A DNA stretch of 38,570 nt, taken from NCBI GenBank assembly GCA_029213305.1, contig JARGPA010000027.1:1-38570 (forward strand). The letters run 5' to 3'. The position numbers were made by a program, and so were the translations under genes. Shown here in pieces: positions 24,889-31,380 of the stretch; the stretch's first letter is position 1, and each line of letters begins with the position of its first letter. This stretch comes from Phycisphaerales bacterium (GTDB lineage: Bacteria > Planctomycetota > Phycisphaerae > Phycisphaerales > UBA1924). The notes beneath the pieces are model-generated. The model ran no database searches. It saw nothing but the letters and a program-made list of their open reading frames with translations, and was not told the origin of the DNA.

Positions 24889-25094
24889 TTCGTGCGATTA
24901 TTGATTTTATTGGGACGCTTTGGGTGCTTGCCGCACTTGGATGGGTCTCGCGATTCCGAATCCGGGGGGCGTATTGGAACTGGAGAATGCATACGGCGTT
25001 TGCGGATGGGATACCCGAAGCGAAGCAGAATGGGTTAATCCGTTCAGTATTCGAGTATGGCAGATGGGCATGGCGGATTCGGCGTTTGCGCTAA
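24885..25094 (+). CDS. Small membrane-associated protein coupled to the epimerase
   Basis: A 69-residue protein whose ATG overlaps the epimerase stop in an ATGA, so it is probably made by the same ribosomes. One N-terminal hydrophobic helix (about residues 5-22) is followed by a strongly basic, Trp/Arg-rich tail (W-A-W-R-I-R-R-L-R at the end) that should sit on the cytoplasmic membrane face. I do not know the family. The coupling suggests a role in the same surface-sugar pathway. A longer frame at 24920-25162 in another register lacks these supports. Confidence 0.65.
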   Translation: MIRAIIDFIGTLWVLAALGWVSRFRIRGAYWNWRMHTAFADGIPEAKQNGLIRSVFEYGRWAWRIRRLR

Positions 25095-25304
25095 TCTTGC
25101 CGAATTTGGATGAATCTGGCTATAAATGGGCATGTTGGGGTGCTTCGGATGATATGTTGTAGTCAGGCAATGCAGGATTGATCAAGCGGCGGGTGTCCGT
25201 TGGCCGATCTGAGGGTTTATCCTGTTTCGTTGAAGTTGTCATCGTCGATCGCTAATTACAACGGGATAAATTTCCTTTGACACGCATCCTCCGGGGTTGA
25301 TTTT

Positions 25305-25637
25305 ATGAGCAATAGCAAATCAAACAACAGTTTTTCACACGCATTTCTTCCGGGACTCATCCTTGGATTGATCGTCGGGGCCGTTGCAGGCGCGTTCCTA
25401 CCTGACTTCTTGGGTGGTAACAAGATTCCTGATCGCGGCGCAGTTGTAGGGTCGTCTGAGCGCGGGGATCGGGATGAGAGTCGTGATCGTGAGCAAGAAG
25501 ACAATGCTCAAGGATTGGTTGATGACGCGTTGAATCAAGGCGAAGATCTGGCAGATGATGTTGTTGATCAGGTCGAAGACGCGGTAGAGGATCTCAAAGA
25601 TACTGATTTGCCTACAACTCTTCCGAGTGATGATTGA
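25305..25637 (+). CDS. Membrane-anchored acidic protein of unknown function
   Basis: A 110-residue protein. A polar N-terminus is followed by one glycine-rich membrane helix (about residues 14-32, with G-L-I-L-G-L-I-V-G-A). The rest is a highly acidic, probably coiled tail of D-D-x-x-x-Q and V-E-D-A-V-E-D repeats. I recognise no domain. The Gly/Ala-rich helix resembles glycine-zipper segments. It stands alone, with about 210 bases of upstream sequence containing no other gene and 61 bases to the DNA glycosylase gene. ATG 25305 gives the expected N-terminus. Confidence 0.7.
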   Translation: MSNSKSNNSFSHAFLPGLILGLIVGAVAGAFLPDFLGGNKIPDRGAVVGSSERGDRDESRDREQEDNAQGLVDDALNQGEDLADDVVDQVEDAVEDLKDTDLPTTLPSDD

Positions 25638-25698
25638 GTCAGGATGATCTCTCTGGATTGATGGGATTTTTTGAGGGATTTCGTGCTAGAGTAGATTC

Positions 25699-26571
25699 AT
25701 GTCTGACGAAGCACGCATTCTTATATCTCAGCACGCAAAGACCTCTGAGTTATTGGGGGTCGATTTTTTGCCCTTAGGTAAGGGGATGATTCAAGGTGCT
25801 GATGTTGACGAGGGTGTTGCGGGCTTTGTTCCCCATAAGAACGATGAACGATCGCAAGTCTCGTCTGGAAATGGAGAATCTGTTCCAGATTTGGAATCCA
25901 CACCAAGTTTGGGTAAAGATCAACATTCGGAACCGATTTCTGCGCAAGAACTTCGAGCAACATATGAATCTGCGAATGGGGCACAAGCTCAACTCGAAGC
26001 GCTCTCTGGCAAGTACAATTTAGAAGCGCCACATCAGTTCTTTTGTCACCAGTTCAACAACATCGTTTTTGGTGAGGGAGATCCTTCAGCAGACCTGATG
26101 TTTATCGGTGAAGCACCCGGAGAACAAGAAGACCTGTGCGGTCGGCCCTTTGTTGGGCCTGCGGGAGAACTGCTTGAGAAGATGATCGGCGCGATGGGGC
26201 TTTCGCGAGAACGGGTTTATATCTGTAATGTGCTCAAGACGAGGCCTACGAATAATGCGACTCCTACGAGTGAAGAGAGTGCGTTGTGTGCTCCGTACCT
26301 TTGGGAACAGATCCGTATTGTTCAACCCAAGGTTATCGTGACGCTTGGACTTCCTGCGAGTCAGCTGATTCTTGGGAAGAATGAAACTATGCGCTCAATG
26401 AGAGGGCAATGGCATGGGATGATTGCAGGCGCGGATGAACTCCCCGAAGTCGAAGTTATGGCGACCTATCACCCTGCGTATCTCTTGCGTTCGTATACCC
26501 CTGAGAATCGACGCAAGGTATGGTCCGATCTTACGCAAGTAATTGAAAAGCTTGGACTCAGCAAAGAATGA
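25699..26571 (+). CDS. Family 4-like uracil-DNA glycosylase lacking most iron-sulfur ligands
   Basis: A 290-residue DNA-repair enzyme that should remove uracil from DNA. The catalytic domain starts near residue 122: V-F-G-E-G, then G-E-A-P-G-E-Q-E-D (uracil and water binding), G-R-P-F-V-G, and T-Y-H-P-A-Y-L-L-R (DNA intercalation loop). Family 4 enzymes carry a [4Fe-4S] cluster on four Cys: a C-x-x-C before V-x-G-E-G, one in K-C-R-P and one 16 residues later. Here the C-x-x-C is absent, with only C116 nearby and off register. The third position is Thr (T181 in K-T-R-P), and only C197 matches. The first ~100 residues are an acidic, polar extension absent from the core enzyme. Confidence 0.88.
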   Translation: MSDEARILISQHAKTSELLGVDFLPLGKGMIQGADVDEGVAGFVPHKNDERSQVSSGNGESVPDLESTPSLGKDQHSEPISAQELRATYESANGAQAQLEALSGKYNLEAPHQFFCHQFNNIVFGEGDPSADLMFIGEAPGEQEDLCGRPFVGPAGELLEKMIGAMGLSRERVYICNVLKTRPTNNATPTSEESALCAPYLWEQIRIVQPKVIVTLGLPASQLILGKNETMRSMRGQWHGMIAGADELPEVEVMATYHPAYLLRSYTPENRRKVWSDLTQVIEKLGLSKE

Positions 26572-26671
26572 ACTTGATGTGGATCATTGAGTGCAACTCA
26601 TTGGACACCGAGGGGTAAAATTATCGAATATTCTCCGAATGTACGGGGAACCGGAACGTTATATATACGAA

Positions 26672-26870
26672 TCTTACAGTGACGATACAAAACGTCGGCA
26701 GGTCTCGCCGATGTTGATGAAAGCAGACATCCAGTTCTCCCAATCTACTCTTTAAGGATAGGGAGCCGCAGTTTCAAGGTTTTGAAGACCCTGTTCTGGC
26801 TGATTCTGTCACAATATTGACCCCCACGAGACTCGGCGCTCGGCTTTACAGCTGGGTGCCGGGTTTTTTT
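26672..26870 (+). ncRNA. Structured RNA candidate ending in a strong terminator (small RNA or 5' attenuator)
   Basis: The 362-base gap between the glycosylase and phosphatase genes has no convincing frame but several nested stems. A closing stem pairs GTGAC 26679-26683 with GTCAC 26808-26812. Inside are a 9-bp hairpin 26691-26699/26707-26715 and CTCCC 26737-26741 with GGGAG 26761-26765. A third arm pairs 26764-26767 with 26798-26801, 26769-26771 with 26791-26793, and 26773-26777 with 26782-26786. The CTCCC and third arms share two bases, so they may alternate. The terminator at 26832-26870 follows. A TATATA at 26660-26665 could be the -10, giving a start near 26672; TTGGAC at 26601 with TCGAAT 17 bases on is an alternative. 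It matches no RNA family I recognise; 6S-like RNA is one guess. Its position 64 bases before the phosphatase ATG also allows a riboswitch-like attenuator. Confidence 0.5.
26832..26870 (+). terminator. Strong Rho-independent terminator between the RNA candidate and the phosphatase gene
   Basis: A 13-pair stem (26832-26844 with 26851-26863, four G-T wobbles), 6-base loop, then seven T. It lies 261 bases after the glycosylase stop, too far to be an ordinary end-of-gene terminator, and 64 bases before the next start. Confidence 0.88.
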
Positions 26871-26933
26871 ATAGTTGGTTTTAAATTATTGTTCTATCTG
26901 TTTTTGCTATTTTAAAAGAGGGTCGTGATTCAA

Positions 26934-28442
26934 ATGAGACATTGGAAAGTTTTGGTAGTTTGTTTCTGTGGATTATCGGGTTTAGTTTTTGCAGTGATGC
27001 AAGAGAGTAGATTGGATGTAGTTACCGAAAAGAAAACTGGAGGAGATGTTGAGCTCGTTCGTGGGCCTTATCTACAACTGGGAACTTCAAGCAGTATCGT
27101 TTTGCGTTGGCGAACGGATTTGGAGACAGATAGTCGAGTTGAGTTTGGGTTGAGTCCTGGTAATCTTACCAGTGTGGTTCATGATCCGAATCTCACTGAA
27201 GATCACATCGTGACTCTTGATTCGCTTGATCCTGAAACTGTTTATTATTATTCGATTGGTTCGAGCGCTTTGACACTCGCGGGGGATGATGGAGATCACT
27301 ACTTCGCAACTGCTCCTTCTCCTGGTGCAGATCGTGCGGTGCGAGTTTGGGTGTTAGGAGACTCAGGACTCGGGAATGATTCGGCGCGCGAAGTGAGAGA
27401 TTCTTTTCTTGAGTACAGTCCGGATTCCGATGCTGATGTGTGGTTAATGCTTGGGGACAACGCGTATGTATCTGGTACAGATTTAGATCATCAGCGTGCG
27501 ATCTTTGACATGTACCCATCCATTCTTCGGACAACAGTGCTTTGGCCTACATTGGGGAATCATGACGGGTTCTCTGCGGATTCTGATACAGAGACTGGTC
27601 CATATTATGATATTTTTTCATTGCCTCGCAATGGGGAAATGGGTGGGGTTCCCTCAGGAACAGAAGCGTATTACTCGTTTGATTTTGCAAACATACATTT
27701 CGTGTGTCTTGATTCGTACGACACAGATCGTTCTTTGGATGGGGCGATGATGACTTGGCTCAAAGCGGATCTTGCGATGGCTGATCAGGATTGGATCATC
27801 GCGTATTGGCATTATCCTCCTTACTCTGATGGGCATAACTCTGATACGGATCCCATCATGATTCAGATGAGGGAGAACGCATTACCGATTCTTGAGAGTG
27901 TTGGGGTTGATTTAGTGCTCAGCGGGCACAGTCATTCTTACGAGCGTTCGTTTTTTCTCAATGGGCATTATGATGTTTCAAGCACGCTTGATCCCACAAT
28001 GATCCTTGATTCAGGAGATGGTCGAGAAGATGGGGACGGAGCGTATCGCAAGTTGTCTGTTGGGCTTGCTCCAAACGAGGGGACGGTGTATGCAGTCCCT
28101 GCAAGTTCGAGTCAGGTCACACCCGGGGTTAGGGATCATCCTGCAATGTTCAGTTCCTTGCTTGAACTTGGATCAATGGTGATTGATGTTGAAGGCAACC
28201 GACTTGACGCGGTGTTCCTTGACAACAAGGGTGAGGTGGCAGATTCATTCACGATCATTAAAGGGTCAACGCTCTGCAATGCAGATTTCAACGGCGATGG
28301 TACATTAAACTTCTTTGATATCTCAGAGTTCTTAAAAGAGTTCACAGCGAATGAACCGAACGCAGATATCAATAGTGATGGTCTATGGAACTTCTTCGAT
28401 GTGTCTCAGTTTCTCAAGAGCTATCGAGCAGGGTGTCCTTAA
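26934..28442 (+). CDS. Secreted purple-acid-phosphatase-like metallophosphoesterase with C-terminal dockerin-like tag
   Basis: A 502-residue exported enzyme that should hydrolyse phosphomonoesters with a two-metal site. The signal peptide starts at ATG 26934 (M-R-H-W-K-V-L-V-V); a GTG at 26925 would add three residues. Residues ~40-130 are a fibronectin-like N-terminal domain (R-G-P-Y-L-Q-L-G, W-R-T-D) as in purple acid phosphatases. Metal ligands are visible in G-D143-S-G, G-D175-N-A-Y, G-N209-H-D, W-H293-Y-P-P and G-H332-S-H334. The last 56 codons (28275-28442) are the doubled EF-hand module with N-F-F-D, flanked by two Cys. Phosphate scavenging is the likely role. The upstream terminator and structured RNA may control it. 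Confidence 0.9.
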   Translation: MRHWKVLVVCFCGLSGLVFAVMQESRLDVVTEKKTGGDVELVRGPYLQLGTSSSIVLRWRTDLETDSRVEFGLSPGNLTSVVHDPNLTEDHIVTLDSLDPETVYYYSIGSSALTLAGDDGDHYFATAPSPGADRAVRVWVLGDSGLGNDSAREVRDSFLEYSPDSDADVWLMLGDNAYVSGTDLDHQRAIFDMYPSILRTTVLWPTLGNHDGFSADSDTETGPYYDIFSLPRNGEMGGVPSGTEAYYSFDFANIHFVCLDSYDTDRSLDGAMMTWLKADLAMADQDWIIAYWHYPPYSDGHNSDTDPIMIQMRENALPILESVGVDLVLSGHSHSYERSFFLNGHYDVSSTLDPTMILDSGDGREDGDGAYRKLSVGLAPNEGTVYAVPASSSQVTPGVRDHPAMFSSLLELGSMVIDVEGNRLDAVFLDNKGEVADSFTIIKGSTLCNADFNGDGTLNFFDISEFLKEFTANEPNADINSDGLWNFFDVSQFLKSYRAGCP

Positions 28443-28462
28443 ACTTGTTGGAAATGGATGTT

Positions 28463-28512
28463 AAAAAACATCTCCCATTCAACATTGAGTTGGATGAGAG
28501 ATGTTTTTTTTA
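28463..28512. terminator. Bidirectional terminator between convergent genes
   Basis: A long stem: AACATCTC pairs with GAGATGTT and the inner CATTCAAC with GTTGGATG (one wobble), loop ATTGA. It has T-runs on both strands, so it can end the phosphatase transcript (+) and the lipoprotein transcript (-). Confidence 0.88.
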
Positions 28513-28540
28513 AGTTTAGTTTTAGAGTTTTGAGTTGTGA

Positions 28541-29128
28541 TCAGTCATGATCATGATCGTGGCCATGGTCGTCCATGTGATCGTCGAGCATGTCCTTTGC
28601 ATCATCGATCATTTCAGATATTTTGTTCGTGTAATCAATTTCAATTGATTGATCAATCTTTTCGATTCGAGTGACTTCCCAAGCGGGTCCTGTTCCGCTC
28701 CAGTTGACTTGGAAATCGAATGAGACTTTGTCACCGATTGCGAAGTCATTGAATGGAAGATCCTGTGCGAGTGGGAAGGGCATTGTCATTGATGCCATTC
28801 CCGCGATACCTTTTGAGTTGATATTGATTGTGCCGTCTTTTGTTTTGAAGTTTGGAATCTGCTGATGGCGGATTTTGAGTTCTGTCGTTGGGTCGTTTTC
28901 AATCGGGATCATTGTGATTTCCCCGAGGATATTTTCGTAGATATCTGGGGCGGCGTTTGGATCCGGCGCATCGTGATCATGTCCTGCATGATCGTGTCCC
29001 GCGTGATCGTCGTGTGAGTTTGATGGTGCTTCTGAACTGGTTGGAGTTGTTGATTCTGAACAAGCGCTCAGGAATAGGGTTGAGCTTAAAGCGAGTGAAG
29101 CAAGGATAAGTGTTCGTGTATGATTCAT
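28541..29128 (-). CDS. His-rich lipoprotein with CusF-like copper-binding domain
   Basis: A 195-residue lipoprotein. The signal peptide ends in the lipobox L-S-A-C23. The domain at residues ~62-165 resembles CusF-type periplasmic Cu(I)/Ag(I) chaperones: I-R-H88-Q-Q-I, then M114-T-M116-P-F, the His and Met-x-Met that bind the metal in CusF, with a further Met111. Two His/Asp-rich tracts flank it, one just after the lipid anchor (H-D-D-H-A-G-H-D-H type, ~39-53) and one at the very C-terminus. Both should bind Cu, Ni or Zn. Metal buffering or delivery in the periplasm is the likely role. ATG 29128 is chosen over 29152 because GAGG lies five bases upstream and it begins the signal peptide. No cation-efflux genes are adjacent. 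Confidence 0.85.
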   Translation of the reverse strand: MNHTRTLILASLALSSTLFLSACSESTTPTSSEAPSNSHDDHAGHDHAGHDHDAPDPNAAPDIYENILGEITMIPIENDPTTELKIRHQQIPNFKTKDGTININSKGIAGMASMTMPFPLAQDLPFNDFAIGDKVSFDFQVNWSGTGPAWEVTRIEKIDQSIEIDYTNKISEMIDDAKDMLDDHMDDHGHDHDHD

Positions 29129-29224
29129 GATGGCCTCTCGATGGTTTGACACAGTTGATTGTCTCTATGTTGCACTACACAGATTGTACGCTCGATGAGT
29201 GAAGTCGAGTTCGTGAATATGCAA

Positions 29225-29256
29225 AAGAAAACCTGCTCCGATGTTGGAGCAGGTTT
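29225..29256 (-). terminator. Rho-independent terminator after the 29298-29615 gene
   Basis: An 11-bp perfect stem (AAACCTGCTCC with GGAGCAGGTTT) and 6-base loop, followed on the minus strand by a T-rich run. It ends the small gene's transcript before the lipoprotein gene, so the two minus-strand genes are separate units. Confidence 0.88.
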
Positions 29257-29297
29257 GAGTTGTTTAATCGGCAATGAACGAGTTCAATGAAGACGCT

Positions 29298-29615
29298 TTA
29301 TGCTTTTTCAAAGGAGAGGTATTGTTCTACTGATGAGAGATCAGGAGAGATGTCGTGAGTGAATCGCATTGACCATGCGTTGCCTTGCTCGCACATTGCG
29401 ATGCGTGCTGCTTTTTCGCGTGAGTACCACATGCGGCCACCGCGGACATATGCAGTCATGCGTTGACGACGCATGCGCTGTGCTCGTGCGAGACTGCGCT
29501 TGATGTCTGGGTCACGGCGCATCATGCGTTCGATAGTGTCACATGCTGCTTTGTTGTTAGGCACTTTATTAACTGTGCACTTGATGTTGTCGCCTGCGTT
29601 GAGTGTGTCGATCAT
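29298..29615 (-). CDS. Small basic protein of unknown function
   Basis: A 105-residue soluble protein rich in Arg and Met with the layout M-I-D-T-L-N-A-G-D, D-T-I-E-R-M-M-R-R-D-P, a basic stretch R-R-Q-R-M-T-A-Y-V-R-G-G, and an S-V-E-Q-Y-L end. It reads like a conserved planctomycetal hypothetical protein, possibly nucleic-acid binding, but I cannot name it. AGGA lies seven bases before ATG 29615, and it has its own terminator, so it is very probably a real gene. It is divergent from the MEMO-family gene, and two perfect inverted repeats lie between them. Confidence 0.78.
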   Translation of the reverse strand: MIDTLNAGDNIKCTVNKVPNNKAACDTIERMMRRDPDIKRSLARAQRMRRQRMTAYVRGGRMWYSREKAARIAMCEQGNAWSMRFTHDISPDLSSVEQYLSFEKA

Positions 29616-29642
29616 GACCCGGTCCTTTGTCTTTGCGAAATA

Positions 29643-29665
29643 CTGATCTAAACCAAGTAGATCAG
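29643..29665. promoter_or_regulatory. Perfect 8-bp inverted repeat in a divergent promoter region
   Basis: CTGATCTA, 7-base spacer, TAGATCAG. It lies 28 bases upstream of the minus-strand ATG at 29615, in operator position for that gene. Confidence 0.45.
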
Positions 29666-29694
29666 GACGACAAGTTTAGCAGCTCAAACCATTT

Positions 29695-29710
29695 GGTCTA
29701 CCTGTAGACC
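29695..29710. promoter_or_regulatory. Perfect 7-bp inverted repeat (2-base spacer) in the same divergent region
   Basis: GGTCTAC, CT, GTAGACC, a compact 16-bp dyad 54 bases upstream of the plus-strand ATG at 29764. There is no T-run, so it is more likely a protein-binding site than a terminator. Confidence 0.45.
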
Positions 29711-29763
29711 TAGACTACTGTTGCAAGTTGAATTGAGTAAACCATTTGAGCCTTGGAGCAGTG

Positions 29764-31140
29764 ATGACGGATACCCCTCCCCCCGCAGAGAAACCGCCTG
29801 TATTTGACGCGAACGCGGAACATCAGAATCGACCCAAACTTCGCAAAGTGCGAGGCGTGCCTGTCCCGGTGAACACACCTGACGGAAAGCAAACAAACAT
29901 GCTTGGAATTGCCGATGCGCAGCAAATATCCATGAAGATGGTCGTTACGCACCCTGCGTTCCAGATGGTCTTGCCTCTGATGGATGGGACCCGAGATATT
30001 GATCAAATCGTCTCTGAAGCGGGCAAAGGGCTTGAGCGTCCGATGCTTGAGCAGTTGGTTGCTCAACTCGACGAAGCGGGAATGTTGTTTGGTCCAACTT
30101 TTGACGCAATTGCTCAAAAAATGCGGGACGCGTTCGATGAATCAGACACGCTGCCTCCAGGATCAACGGCTCAACTCGCAGATATGCTCGTTGTGAAAGC
30201 AGTTGGAGAAGATGCAACGGATGAGCAAAAAGCGGAATTGGGCGGCCAAGAGCTCAAGAAACAGCTCGATGTGTGGATTGATGGATCGCTCAAGGATGCA
30301 GAAAACACGAGCTTTGATCAACTCCCGGCGGCCGTCATCGCGCCTCATATCGATTATCTCAGAGGCTGGATGAACTACGGTCATATCTATGGCCGATTGC
30401 GCGTTGTTGATCGTCCAGATCGGATCATTATTCTTGGAACGAACCACTTTGGACAATCAACAGGGGTTTGTGGTTGTGATAAAGGGTATGAATCTCCGAT
30501 TGGGACTTGTGTGCTCGATACTGAAGTACTCGAAGGGCTCAAAAACGCGTTGGGTGATGAAGACGCGGCGAAGATGCTCGAAAATCGATTTGATCATGAG
30601 AATGAACATTCGATTGAGCTCCATATTCCATGGATTCAACATGTCTTTGGCGCCGATGAATCAGGAGCGTTCCCGAAAGTGTTTGGTGCGTTGATTCATG
30701 ACCCAACTGTAAACAACGGAGAGAGTTACGACGATACAGGACTCAGTCTTGATGCGTTTGTTGAAGCGTTAAAGAAGGTCGTTGGCGAACTCGACGGGAC
30801 AACATTGATTGTGTCATCTGCGGATCTGAGTCATGTTGGGCCTGCGTTTGGTGATCAACAACCACTCGGCGGCGATTCGGAAGAAGCGGCTGCTATGCGG
30901 ACTCAGGTCGCGACGCATGACCAAGAGATGCTCAAAATGGTTGTTGAGAATCGGATAGATGATTTGATTAGCTCGATGGCTTGGCAACAAAACCCAACTC
31001 GTTGGTGCTCAATCGGTAATATCGCGGCGATGTTGCGTGTAGTTGAACCATCACGAGTCGAGCTTATGAACTATGCTGCGGCGATGGATCCGCAAGGAAC
31101 TGCGTTTGTTTCGTCTGCAGCATTAGCAGTCTATCGATAA
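29764..31140 (+). CDS. MEMO-family protein (AmmeMemoRadiSam B-like) with N-terminal PqqD-like domain
   Basis: A 458-residue protein. Residues ~30-120 look like a small winged-helix/PqqD-like domain (D-G-T-R-D-I-D ... L-V-A-Q-L-D-E-A-G-M-L). Residues ~190-458 are the MEMO fold: A-P-H195-I-D-Y, G-T-N-H228-F-G, E-H-S-I-E-L-H-I-P-W and S-S-A-D-L-S356-H357. MEMO is related to class III dioxygenases; human MEMO1 binds iron or copper with two His and a Cys. Here the two His are kept but the Cys position is Ser356, as in many bacterial members. No radical-SAM or AMMECR1 gene is adjacent, so the usual partners are elsewhere or missing. GGAG lies five bases before ATG 29764. Confidence 0.88.
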   Translation: MTDTPPPAEKPPVFDANAEHQNRPKLRKVRGVPVPVNTPDGKQTNMLGIADAQQISMKMVVTHPAFQMVLPLMDGTRDIDQIVSEAGKGLERPMLEQLVAQLDEAGMLFGPTFDAIAQKMRDAFDESDTLPPGSTAQLADMLVVKAVGEDATDEQKAELGGQELKKQLDVWIDGSLKDAENTSFDQLPAAVIAPHIDYLRGWMNYGHIYGRLRVVDRPDRIIILGTNHFGQSTGVCGCDKGYESPIGTCVLDTEVLEGLKNALGDEDAAKMLENRFDHENEHSIELHIPWIQHVFGADESGAFPKVFGALIHDPTVNNGESYDDTGLSLDAFVEALKKVVGELDGTTLIVSSADLSHVGPAFGDQQPLGGDSEEAAAMRTQVATHDQEMLKMVVENRIDDLISSMAWQQNPTRWCSIGNIAAMLRVVEPSRVELMNYAAAMDPQGTAFVSSAALAVYR

Positions 31141-31333
31141 ACGTTTTGAACTCGAATCCGGGCGATGGGGTGATGATTCTGAATGTCACAGGAGTGTCAC
31201 AACTGGCCTCATTCGCGGAACACGCGGGCGAAAGTATCGTATCGTTTGCGTGCGTGGTATGAATAGAATACCATTGGACCCCCTCATCGCTGTCACTTGA
31301 TTGTGTGGATGGTGGTTCCAGGCTGTTTGGTGC

Positions 31334-31359
31334 TTAATTGAGCACAGTTAATTAGGCAC
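31334..31359 (+). repeat. Two near-identical 12-base direct repeats upstream of the pilM-like gene
   Basis: TTAATTGAGCAC at 31334-31345 and TTAATTAGGCAC at 31348-31359, two mismatches, 14-base period, just ahead of the Shine-Dalgarno at 31371. It could be a regulator site or a short leader structure. The rest of the 240-base gap shows only a TGTCACA direct repeat near 31185-31200 and no gene. Confidence 0.35.
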
Positions 31360-31380
31360 ATTGAAGTATCGGAGGATCTA

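Noticed and set aside
24920..25162. Alternative 80-codon frame after the epimerase
   Set aside because: It overlaps the better-supported 24885-25094 frame, which has the ATGA coupling and a coherent membrane helix.
28463..28512. Long inverted repeat considered as a small transposable element end
   Set aside because: Position between two convergent stops and T-runs on both strands explain it fully as a bidirectional terminator.
31141..31170. Possible tRNA T-arm (a GAACTCGAATCC-like string)
   Set aside because: It lacks the G-T-T-C core and no acceptor, D or anticodon arm can be folded around it.
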